DNA from: CAYZSU01 sp964480565
GTDB taxonomy: Bacteria; UBA10199; 2-02-FULL-44-16; JAAZCA01
Length of the DNA stretch: 5,460 bases
Assembly: GCA_964480565.1 (NCBI GenBank)
Contig: CAYZSU010000111.1
Coordinates: 1 to 5,460 of the forward strand
Direction: 5' to 3'
Shown: piece by piece, positions 1-5,460 of the stretch
Layout of the letters: each line of letters starts with the position of its first letter
How positions within the stretch are numbered: position 1 is the first letter of the stretch
The notes under the pieces: generated by a model
What the model saw: the letters and a program-made list of their open reading frames with translations, nothing else
Databases searched by the model: none
Told to the model about the DNA's origin: nothing
Position numbers and translations under genes: made by a program

Positions 1-1216
1 TGAATTGCTCAATATAATTATGCATGCTCGTTGATTTAGACTCATATAATCGTCGGTTTAAATTTGGAACAATTCCTTCAAATATATTTTTATAGGATTT
101 TTTTTGATTGTTAGAAATATATGAAAATATGATTTTTTCTTTTCCAGACCCGTGAAGTAATGCATTTTGTATCTTTTGACTTAATGCCTCAAATGAGCTG
201 TGTGCATTAAATTTATAATGATCTGCCAATGCGTGGATGAGTATCGTACGATCATTGTCACGCATGCGTTTCCAAGGTATTATTGATTCAGATAATGATT
301 TTGTTTTGTCAGGTATAATTAAATCCGGATCAAAATAACGATGTGTGCCAATACCATCGCATGTGGGGCATGCTCCTTTGGGGCTATTAAAGCTAAATGA
401 TTGCGGCGTGATCTCAGGCAAGCTGATATCGCAATAGGGGCATGCATGGGTTTCGGAAAATAATTGCTCATCAATGATTAGTTCATTGTTTTGATCGTCA
501 TGAGTTAAAATTTTAATTAATCCCTTGCCATAATGCATGCCAGTGTTGATGGAGTCTGCCAAACGTGGTCGAATATTGTCTTTAATGTGCAATCGATCAA
601 TATATAGGTCGATTGTGTGTTTTACATGTTGTTTTAAGGTTGGAATATCGCTTAATCGGTATGTTTTGCCATCAATGCGCGCGCGCGCAAAGCCTGACTT
701 GCAAAGCGTTTCAAATTCATGAACGAATTGACCTTTTTTATTGGAGGCAATGGGGGCTAATATGGATAGCTTGGCATTCATTTTTGTGTGTAATAGGGTG
801 TCACAAATTTGTGACACTGATTGATGAGTGATCGGTCGCTTACAGGATGGGCAAAATGCACGGCCAATGCGTGCGAATAATAGGCGTAAATAATCATATA
901 TTTCTGTGCTTGTGCCGACGGTAGATCTGGGATTTTTACTGGCATGACGCTGTTCAATGGATATCGCTGGGGATAAACCGTCAATGGAATCCACATCCGG
1001 TTTTTCCATTTGATTTAAAAATTGCCTCGCATAAGCGGATAAGGATTCTATATAACGACGTTGACCTTCCGCATAAATGGTATCAAATGCGAGTGATGAT
1101 TTGCCTGATCCGGACAGTCCTGTAATTACTACCAATTTATGTTTGGGAATAGTAATATCAATATTTTTTAAATTGTGCATTCGCGCACCGCGAACGATAA
1201 TATCTTTGCTGGCCAT
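1..1216 (-). CDS. uvrA: UvrABC excinuclease subunit A, N-terminal part (runs off left edge)
   Basis: UvrA is the ATP-driven damage-recognition subunit of nucleotide excision repair; it loads UvrB onto lesions in the cytoplasm. The visible 405 codons have no internal stop. In order: the opening VRGARMHNLKNI typical of the family, Walker A GLSGSGKSS at residues 33-41, the UvrA signature around 50-67 (AEGQRRYIESLSAYARQFL), a Q-loop region SIEQR at 86-90, the UvrB-binding region at about 120-250, and a zinc module with CPYC at 259-262 and CPTC at 283-286. The reading leaves the window in the insertion domain, before the second nucleotide-binding half. The start ATG (1216-1214) matches the usual UvrA N-terminus and has a modest GGA six bases upstream. 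An extra CPSC at 122-125 has no obvious second CxxC partner. No LexA-like box is visible upstream. Identity is secure; only the 3' half is unseen. Confidence 0.98.
   Translation of the reverse strand, partial: MASKDIIVRGARMHNLKNIDITIPKHKLVVITGLSGSGKSSLAFDTIYAEGQRRYIESLSAYARQFLNQMEKPDVDSIDGLSPAISIEQRHASKNPRSTVGTSTEIYDYLRLLFARIGRAFCPSCKRPITHQSVSQICDTLLHTKMNAKLSILAPIASNKKGQFVHEFETLCKSGFARARIDGKTYRLSDIPTLKQHVKHTIDLYIDRLHIKDNIRPRLADSINTGMHYGKGLIKILTHDDQNNELIIDEQLFSETHACPYCDISLPEITPQSFSFNSPKGACPTCDGIGTHRYFDPDLIIPDKTKSLSESIIPWKRMRDNDRTILIHALADHYKFNAHSSFEALSQKIQNALLHGSGKEKIIFSYISNNQKKSYKNIFEGIVPNLNRRLYESKSTSMHNYIEQF
798..817. repeat. 20-bp perfect palindrome inside uvrA
   Basis: GTGTCACAAATTTGTGACAC is identical to its own reverse complement across all 20 bases; the flanking pair (797/818) does not match. 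It lies in the codons for the SVSQICDT stretch of UvrA (about residues 133-140), a family-conserved segment, so protein constraint may explain it. The TCACA and TGTGA halves are in the opposite order to a CRP/FNR-type site. No function is claimed. Confidence 0.9.
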
Positions 1217-1336
1217 ATATTTTCCATTTCTATTTTTCAATAGTGGGAGTGCTCTTGGGAACGCGTCATCTTTGGCGCCATTCCAGTAAACAAGACTTCC
1301 TTTAGCAGTAGTAATTCTATAGAGATTTGCCAATAG
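1217..1336 (-). other. Open, protein-like stretch in frame with and directly upstream of uvrA
   Basis: The 120 bp between the MITE-like element and the uvrA start contain 40 sense codons in the same frame as uvrA, with no stop before the ATG. The translation looks protein-like (for example KGSLVYWNGAKDDAFPRALP) rather than like low-complexity intergenic DNA. The open frame continues back into the element as far as 1399 and meets TAA at 1402-1400. The only candidate starts in it are TTG codons, for example at 1333-1331 and 1240-1238. UvrA proteins I know do not carry such an extension, so the ATG at 1216 is preferred. This may be 5'-UTR DNA that is open by chance, a leader ORF, or the tail of a decayed gene cut by the element. 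Confidence 0.4.
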
Positions 1337-1488
1337 GGGGCTGTTGAAAAACGCCCATCTTCGTCGTTGGAAAGTCAAATCCAAATCGGTTACATACTCT
1401 TATGTATGCGCCCTCATTGAATTTGCTGTCCGCCTTGAATCTGAACATTTTTGAACAATCCCACTAATTGCTATTTCTCAACAGCCCC
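1337..1488. mobile_element. MITE-like 152-bp element with 11-bp terminal inverted repeats
   Basis: The ends are GGGGCTGTTGA (1337-1347) and its exact reverse complement TCAACAGCCCC (1478-1488). The match extends imperfectly inward on both sides (AAAA against GAAA). The interior includes TACATA-CTCT-TATGTA (1391-1406), a perfect 6-bp stem, and two copies of TTGAAT. No ORF of useful length lies inside, so it cannot encode a transposase. The size, clean inverted termini and intergenic position fit a non-autonomous miniature transposable element mobilised in trans by an IS with similar ends; GGGGCTGTTG-type termini occur in some IS families. I see no convincing target-site duplication. Base composition is richer in GC than the intergenic DNA around it. 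Confident as an inverted-repeat element; mobility is inferred. Confidence 0.65.
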
Positions 1489-1494
1489 ATTATA
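1489..1494 (-). promoter_or_regulatory. Possible -10 hexamer TATAAT pointing toward uvrA
   Basis: On the minus strand TATAAT occupies 1494-1489, immediately outside the MITE-like element, with GGGG as the next bases. The sequence 16-18 bp upstream (around CCCATAAG) is a poor -35, and there is no TGn extension. If used, transcription would begin at the element's edge and run through it into uvrA. It could equally be a chance hexamer in AT-rich DNA. Confidence 0.25.
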
Positions 1495-1521
1495 TCGGTT
1501 AGATTAATAACTTATGGGATT

Positions 1522-1547
1522 GCCATTAAAATAGCTATTTAAATGGC
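1522..1547. repeat. 26-bp imperfect palindrome between terminator and MITE-like element
   Basis: GCCATT (1522-1527) pairs with AATGGC (1542-1547), and inside lies the perfect 12-bp palindrome AAATAGCTATTT (1529-1540); the only mismatch is the A/A at 1528 and 1541. No T-run follows on either strand, so it is not an obvious terminator. Its two-fold symmetry upstream of uvrA would suit a dimeric DNA-binding protein, or a cruciform or RNA hairpin. Function unknown. Confidence 0.7.
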
Positions 1548-1551
1548 CTTT

Positions 1552-1587
1552 AAAAAAAAACAGCCAGGATAATCATCCTGACTGTTT
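1552..1587 (-). terminator. Rho-independent terminator of the phosphohexomutase gene
   Basis: Read on the minus strand, a 13-bp stem (AAACAG-T-CAGGAT pairing with ATCCTG-G-CTGTTT, one G-U pair) closes a GATT tetraloop and runs into nine consecutive T residues (1560-1552), part of which pair with the A-rich base. It begins 45 bp after the phosphohexomutase stop. The other orientation lacks a T-run, so it acts on leftward transcription only. It separates the mfd-chaperone-mutase group from uvrA, which therefore needs its own promoter. Confidence 0.93.
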
Positions 1588-1632
1588 GAAAACTATGCAA
1601 CCTTTGTTAAGTTCTTTTTGCAATTGATATTT

Positions 1633-3042
1633 TTACTTTAATCCAATAGCCTTCATGCCTGCACTGAGTAATTCTTCTACTTCATCATTGCTGGATGCTT
1701 CTGCATAGACGCGAATAAGGGGTTCAGTACCAGATGCGCGAAATAATAGCCAGCTGTCATTATTAAATAAGAAATGATGGCCATCCATGGTTTCATGTTT
1801 GATCACTGTTTTATTACCCACAGATTTTATATCTAAGGTGGCCATTTTTTCGCGTGCTGTCGCAATTTCATCCGCACTTAAATGATTGTCAATACGGCGA
1901 TACTTGCAAGGGCCGAATTCATTTTGCAGTTCTTCAACAAGTTGTCCTAAGGTCATATTGCGTGTGGCCATTAATTCTAGCAGTAAGAGATCAGAGAATA
2001 CACCATCGCGTTCAGGGATATGTTCTGGAAATCCAAATCCACCGCTTTCTTCACCACCAATCATGACACCATCTTCCTTCATTGCAGGGCTGATATATTT
2101 AAACCCAACAGGTGTAGTATCTAGAGGCATATTGTATTTTTTTGCAATGCGGTTGAGCATTTGTGTGGTTGAAATGGATTTGATAATTTTTCCAGACCAT
2201 TTTTTATTTTCAATGGCATGGCGAATCAAGAGTGCATAGACTTCATGGGTGGTAACAAAATTGCCATGTTCGTCACATGCGCCAGCACGATCGGCATCAC
2301 CATCTGTAAGCAGTCCGCATGCAAAGTTGCCTATTTTGACACGTTCCATTAGTTCATTGGCATTTGGGGGAATGGGTTCAGGGTTGAGTCCAGCGAATGT
2401 AATGTCTGCCTCTGTATGAATTTCTGTAACCATATCACCTAATAAGCGAGTCATATAGCTGGTGCCTGCTCCGAATAACGGATCAAACATCACTTTAAAT
2501 CCACTATTTTTAATTTTTTCCATGTCGATAAATTGATGAAATGACTTCATATATTCATCATACGGATCAAAGTAGGATAGCAGTGGATTGTTATCCAGTT
2601 CAGCATATTGGGCAGGGCGATTTGCTTCATCGTTTTCAATGATTTTTTCCTCGATTGGACGGCAATAGTCTGCACTAGCAGCACCGCCATAACTTTCTTT
2701 AAATTTAATGCCATTCCAATTGGAGGGATTATGGCTAGCTGTAATGACAATGCCAGCAGCATAGTTTTTATGACGTGTATGCCATGATACCGTAGGGGTT
2801 GGACAATAGGTATTGCTTAATACAGTTGTAATATTATTGCCGAGTAAAATTTGAGCCACTTGTTTGGCGGCTTCAGGACTTTGATTGCGACGATCATAGC
2901 CGATGACAACGGGTTTTCCTGTGTCAGGTAAATCAGGGTATAAATCCGCAAAGGCCTGAATAACCCGTTCAATATTTTTCGGAATAAAATCCTTGCCAAC
3001 AATTGCTCGCCATCCATCGGTTCCAAATTTAATTGTGTCCAT
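1633..3042 (-). CDS. Alpha-D-phosphohexomutase (phosphoglucomutase/phosphomannomutase family)
   Basis: A cytoplasmic enzyme that moves phosphate between C6 and C1 of a hexose, probably glucose or mannose, feeding nucleotide-sugar, envelope or storage-polysaccharide synthesis. At 469 residues it is a usual length for the family, and all four domain signatures are intact: the phosphoserine loop TASHNP at 101-106 (catalytic Ser103), the metal loop DGDADR at 247-252, the sugar-binding loop GEESGG at 330-335 and the phosphate-binding loop RASGTEP at 435-441. The opening IKFGTDGWRAIVG is typical of PGM-like bacterial subgroups rather than of GlmM, whose serine loop and N-terminus differ. The substrate cannot be fixed from sequence alone, so no symbol is given. 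The start has a strong AGGAG with five A residues before the ATG. It lies 45 bp after the SurA-like gene, is probably co-transcribed with it, and is followed by the terminator. Confidence 0.95.
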   Translation of the reverse strand: MDTIKFGTDGWRAIVGKDFIPKNIERVIQAFADLYPDLPDTGKPVVIGYDRRNQSPEAAKQVAQILLGNNITTVLSNTYCPTPTVSWHTRHKNYAAGIVITASHNPSNWNGIKFKESYGGAASADYCRPIEEKIIENDEANRPAQYAELDNNPLLSYFDPYDEYMKSFHQFIDMEKIKNSGFKVMFDPLFGAGTSYMTRLLGDMVTEIHTEADITFAGLNPEPIPPNANELMERVKIGNFACGLLTDGDADRAGACDEHGNFVTTHEVYALLIRHAIENKKWSGKIIKSISTTQMLNRIAKKYNMPLDTTPVGFKYISPAMKEDGVMIGGEESGGFGFPEHIPERDGVFSDLLLLELMATRNMTLGQLVEELQNEFGPCKYRRIDNHLSADEIATAREKMATLDIKSVGNKTVIKHETMDGHHFLFNNDSWLLFRASGTEPLIRVYAEASSNDEVEELLSAGMKAIGLK

Positions 3043-3087
3043 TTTTTCTCCTGTTTCAAATTTATTATTATGAATTCTTTATGATGC

Positions 3088-4023
3088 TTATCGAATATCG
3101 ATAAATGCCTGATGGCGTTTTTTGTTTAAATATGTTTTTAGCGTACTTTTCATACGTTCATTGTAAAGTGCATCGAAAATAGTATTTTTTAATTTAGTAA
3201 AGTTGGATGCAGATAGTTCAGGTAATGAAATAATTTTTACAATGACAATGGCGTGATTGGTTAAAATCGGTTGACTAATATCCCCAATGGTCATTGTGCG
3301 AATAGCCTTTGATACTGGTATTGGTAATACGGATACGTCCATCATACCCATATCACCGCCTTTATCTGCATAAGGGCCTTTGGAATATTTTTGTGCTTGG
3401 CTGGAAAAACTAGATCCCTTTTTAATACGCTTAATAATTTGCAGTGTTTTTTTATGGAGTGATTCAAATTCGGTTTGTGATTTGATCATGGTTAGAGGGA
3501 GTACAATTTGGGCAATATGTGCCTTGTATGCACTTCTAAATTGTTTTTGATTATGCTGGAAATAATCTCGCAAGTCCTGATCCGTGATTTTTATTTTTGG
3601 GCTGATTTCTTTTTCAATAAATTTTGTTTTTCTAATTGTATAGCGTAAATCATCTTTATATTTCTCAAATGTCAGGCCTTTGGTCTTTAATTCTTTTCTT
3701 AGCTGAGTGCGGTTCATTTGATATTGCTGTAAAATATTTTCCACAGCTTTGGTGAGATCGTCATCAGTGACAGTGATATCGTCATGGTCTATGACCAATT
3801 GTTTGAATAATTTTTCATCAATCAATTCATTTAATGTCATTCGAAATTTTGTTTTTTTATCTAAAATATGTGCATCAAATGTCATTTTTTTGAGATGCTC
3901 ATTTACATCATATGCTGTAATAATATCCGAATTTATAATGGCTGCGACTTTGTTATATGTGTTTGCATAGGAACAAGGGGTTAAAAAACATCCAAAAATG
4001 AATATAAAAATCAATGTCAACAT
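3088..4023 (-). CDS. SurA-like periplasmic chaperone / parvulin-type peptidyl-prolyl isomerase
   Basis: A 311-residue exported protein. Residues 1-20 form a hydrophobic signal peptide with likely cleavage after SYA; Cys17 is preceded by Pro, so it is not a good lipobox. The SurA-type N-domain follows (NKVAAIINSDIITAYDV at 24-40, continuing to about 160). One parvulin domain lies at about 165-267, recognisable from AHIAQIVLPL, KGSSFSSQAQKYSKGPYADK, GGDMGMMD and the closing HAIVIVKI. A short helical tail ends the protein. E. coli SurA is about 428 residues with two parvulin domains, so this is a one-domain form. Its likely role is escorting outer-membrane proteins through the periplasm. The start ATG sits five bases after AAGGG, and the upstream gene's TGA abuts that ribosome site, so translational coupling is likely. 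Oddly, the signal peptide has no Lys or Arg before its hydrophobic core; the in-frame codons back to a TGA at 4071-4069 offer no standard start. Confidence 0.9.
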   Translation of the reverse strand: MLTLIFIFIFGCFLTPCSYANTYNKVAAIINSDIITAYDVNEHLKKMTFDAHILDKKTKFRMTLNELIDEKLFKQLVIDHDDITVTDDDLTKAVENILQQYQMNRTQLRKELKTKGLTFEKYKDDLRYTIRKTKFIEKEISPKIKITDQDLRDYFQHNQKQFRSAYKAHIAQIVLPLTMIKSQTEFESLHKKTLQIIKRIKKGSSFSSQAQKYSKGPYADKGGDMGMMDVSVLPIPVSKAIRTMTIGDISQPILTNHAIVIVKIISLPELSASNFTKLKNTIFDALYNERMKSTLKTYLNKKRHQAFIDIR

Positions 4024-4033
4024 GATTGCCCTT

Positions 4034-4603
4034 TCAATGGGTATGAATACCGTGTGTATTTCGGATATTCATATCTGCAAGATGGTCGTGATAAATAGTC
4101 ACAGATGCATTAGAATGCAAGTTTTTGATCCATGCTTCATAATCATCGTTTGTCGGTAAATTATTTTTCTGATGTGCGATTAGTTTGAATACAATATATC
4201 GCTGGCGCTGTAGGCTTAACCATTTTTCTATATCAATACCCTTGGGGATATATCGATTTATGTCGCTTTTTGAGGTAATTTTATTTCCAAATAAGGCGGA
4301 TAGATAGGGGAATAGTTCGTGATCTGTACATGTAATTCCCATACGCATGCCTTCGCTAAGTAAAATAGTGTCATTGATTAAATCTGACATAATACGCTGT
4401 TTAAACTCAGTAATCTCTGAGGGTAAATGAAGTGTCAGGGAGGATCGATCCAAAACACGCATGGCATAAAATTGAAAATTTTCCTGACTAATTGTAATTC
4501 CATTAACAGTGATAATAGTGGTGGTGTGTGGTGATTTCCAAAATGAGCATGCTGCTACAGTAAAAAAAATAGTCAATATTATGATGTAAATGAAATTTTT
4601 CAT
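4034..4603 (-). CDS. SurA-N-like lipoprotein without a parvulin domain
   Basis: A 189-residue predicted lipoprotein. Lys2 and a hydrophobic run lead to the lipobox VAAC with Cys19 as the modified residue; Ser at +2 favours the outer membrane. The mature part opens with ITVNGITISQENFQFY (31-46), the strand-turn-helix start of SurA_N and PrsA-like chaperones, then a helical region with DLINDTILLSEGMRMGI (74-90) and a closing DDYEAWIKNLHSNASVTIYHD (153-173), which resembles the end of such proteins. No parvulin PPIase domain is present, so it may be a chaperone or a holder rather than an isomerase. The C-terminal 27 residues contain six histidines, ending HTH. The start ATG follows AAGG by a single base, too close to work well; ACAGG about 11 bases upstream may serve instead. 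An in-frame TAA just upstream rules out a longer form. It precedes the SurA-like gene by 10 bp. Confidence 0.85.
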   Translation of the reverse strand: MKNFIYIIILTIFFTVAACSFWKSPHTTTIITVNGITISQENFQFYAMRVLDRSSLTLHLPSEITEFKQRIMSDLINDTILLSEGMRMGITCTDHELFPYLSALFGNKITSKSDINRYIPKGIDIEKWLSLQRQRYIVFKLIAHQKNNLPTNDDYEAWIKNLHSNASVTIYHDHLADMNIRNTHGIHTH

Positions 4604-4632
4604 ACCTTAAAATACCTGTGGGGATGTATTAG

Positions 4633-4686
4633 GGGTATGCTAAGAAAGTATCCAGTACAGTAGATACACATCTTGTGAACATACCC
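4633..4686 (-). promoter_or_regulatory. Nested inverted repeats in the mfd-lipoprotein gap (possible structured leader)
   Basis: Outer arms GGGTATG (4633-4639) and CATACCC (4680-4686) enclose inner arms GTATC (4648-4652) and GATAC (4663-4667). In leftward RNA this gives a 7-bp stem, an asymmetric internal loop of 12 and 8 nt, and a 5-bp stem capped by the loop UACUGUACUG. It lies about 30 bp before the lipoprotein start. There is no T-run, so it is not a standard terminator. It could be an RNA stabiliser, a leader element or an operator; the role is unknown. Confidence 0.4.
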
Positions 4687-4716
4687 GCAGTTTCATTTTT
4701 TAACAGATTCATATAT

Positions 4717-4736
4717 GCTATATTAGCTAACATAGC
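4717..4736. repeat. 20-bp imperfect palindrome overlapping the mfd stop codon
   Basis: GCTAT-A-TTAGCTAA-C-ATAGC is two-fold symmetric apart from the A/C pair at 4722 and 4731, and it contains the mfd TAA stop (4725-4723). No T-run follows leftward, so it is not a canonical intrinsic terminator. It may be chance in AT-rich DNA or a weak mRNA 3' hairpin. Confidence 0.5.
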
Positions 4737-5460
4737 TCGTTAACTCGCTCAAGGCGTTTTTTATATCTGTTAAAGATGCGGGATAACCTAGGTAAGTGAT
4801 ATCAATGGATAGTGTGTCCGGCGATGTGATTTTTAATGGTGTATTCTTTTTTTGCATTAATTTAATGATGATTTCACCGGATAAGGGGGTGGATTTATGC
4901 ATTTTACAGTGAATTAAATTATGCAAGCAGCTCACCTTTTCGATGCGACAGTGAATAGCAATTAAGCGAATACGCATCAGTTCAATTAGATTTTGTGCAT
5001 TGATCGGCATACTGCCATATCGATCGGTGAATTCTTCGTACAATACATCAATATCCATATTATTTCGGCATCCAGAAAGCCGGCGATAGCATTCAATGCG
5101 ATTGTTAATATCTGAAATATAGTTTTCAGGGAAAAAAGCAGGGATGCCAATGCTGAGTTCAGGGTCAATGTCATCATGGATAATTTCACCTTTTAATTTT
5201 CGTACAGTGCGTTCCAATAATTTGCTATACAGTTCATAGCCCACTGCATGAATATGGCCGGACTGCGCGCTTCCTAATATATTGCCTGCACCACGAAATT
5301 CTAAATCATGCATGGCAATTTGAAATCCACTTCCTAAATCACTATATCGTTTAATGACTTGCAATCTCTTTTTTGCAAGAGGGGTAATGGAACTGTCTGC
5401 AGGGGTGAGTAAATAGGCATATGCTTTTTTATCACTTCGTCCCACGCGTCCACGAAGTTG
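4723..5460 (-). CDS. mfd: Transcription-repair coupling factor Mfd, C-terminal part (5' end off right edge)
   Basis: Mfd is the cytoplasmic DNA translocase that removes RNA polymerase stalled at lesions and recruits UvrA. The visible 245 residues begin exactly at helicase motif VI, QLRGRVGRSDKKAYAYLL, followed by SDLGSGFQIAMHDLEFRGAG and NILG (about 40-63), the hallmark Mfd/RecG region after the motor. The TRCF C-terminal domain runs from about residue 100 to the end (FFPENYISDINNRIECYRRL at about 109-128). The length after motif VI is close to that of E. coli Mfd, so the C-terminus is complete. The GTG at 5445-5443 is the internal Val of GRVGRS, not a start. The helicase core and the UvrB-like N-terminus lie outside the window. 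It is followed after 119 bp by the lipoprotein gene on the same strand; whether they share a transcript is not clear from sequence. Confidence 0.97.
   Translation of the reverse strand, partial: QLRGRVGRSDKKAYAYLLTPADSSITPLAKKRLQVIKRYSDLGSGFQIAMHDLEFRGAGNILGSAQSGHIHAVGYELYSKLLERTVRKLKGEIIHDDIDPELSIGIPAFFPENYISDINNRIECYRRLSGCRNNMDIDVLYEEFTDRYGSMPINAQNLIELMRIRLIAIHCRIEKVSCLHNLIHCKMHKSTPLSGEIIIKLMQKKNTPLKITSPDTLSIDITYLGYPASLTDIKNALSELTSYVS

Noticed and set aside
537..996. Short open frames on both strands within uvrA
   Set aside because: All are other-frame readings of the conserved UvrA coding sequence.
1..1216. uvrA as a pseudogene
   Set aside because: Direct translation from the ATG at 1216 gives 405 codons without a stop and with all expected motifs; the gene only lacks its end because the window stops.
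1077..1289. Plus-strand 70-codon open frame opposite the uvrA start
   Set aside because: It is antisense to the Walker A region of uvrA, has no good ribosome site and shows no recognisable motif.
1331..1494. Target-site duplication around the MITE-like element
   Set aside because: The flanks (CAATAG on the left, ATTATA on the right) do not match convincingly, so no duplication is claimed.
1217..1632. LexA/SOS box upstream of uvrA
   Set aside because: I looked for a CTGT...ACAG type site on either strand and found none; SOS control by an E. coli-like LexA is not supported, although other LexA motifs cannot be excluded.
1854..2239. Plus-strand open frames opposite the phosphohexomutase gene
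   Set aside because: They are antisense to a gene with intact catalytic motifs, and their translations look like no protein family.
3089..3103. Inverted repeat TATCGA / TCGATA at the end of the SurA-like gene
   Set aside because: Only six bases per arm with a three-base loop and no T-run; it is compatible with chance and with coding constraint.
4646..4668. LexA-like site between mfd and the lipoprotein gene
   Set aside because: TACTGTACTGGATA contains a half-site-like TACTGT but lacks the matching ACAG arm at the right spacing.

Overview
This window is AT-rich (about 40% GC by eye). Every gene I can support lies on the minus strand, so it is easiest to read from right to left. It looks like the chromosome of a Gram-negative bacterium: there is an outer-membrane-type lipoprotein and a SurA-like periplasmic chaperone next to two core DNA-repair genes. 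The order mfd, then SurA/PpiC-type genes, is one I associate mainly with deltaproteobacterial (Desulfobacterota-like) genomes rather than with gammaproteobacteria, where surA usually sits near lptD and pdxA. That placement is an inference of low certainty. No rRNA, tRNA, CRISPR array or phage gene was seen.

Layout from right to left. At 5460-4723 is the C-terminal part of mfd, the transcription-repair coupling factor; its 5' end is outside the window. A 119-bp gap follows, containing nested inverted repeats. At 4603-4034 is a small lipoprotein with a SurA-N-like fold signature and no parvulin domain. Ten bases later, at 4023-3088, is a secreted SurA-like protein with one parvulin domain. After 45 bp comes an alpha-D-phosphohexomutase (3042-1633) with all four catalytic motifs intact. 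A strong intrinsic terminator (1587-1552) closes this group.

The 416 bp between the phosphohexomutase and uvrA (1632-1217) hold the terminator, a 26-bp imperfect palindrome, a TATAAT hexamer, a 152-bp MITE-like element with 11-bp terminal inverted repeats (1337-1488), and a 120-bp stretch that is open in frame with uvrA. The first 405 codons of uvrA (1216-1) run off the left edge.

How they fit together: UvrA and Mfd are the damage sensor and the transcription-coupling factor of nucleotide excision repair, so the window is bracketed by two members of one pathway. The two SurA-like proteins probably act together on outer-membrane protein folding, one membrane-anchored and one soluble. The phosphohexomutase supplies sugar phosphates for envelope or storage polysaccharide. 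I see no clearly new biological system. The parts most worth a second look are the MITE-like element and its effect on uvrA expression, the split chaperone pair, and the structured intergenic repeats.
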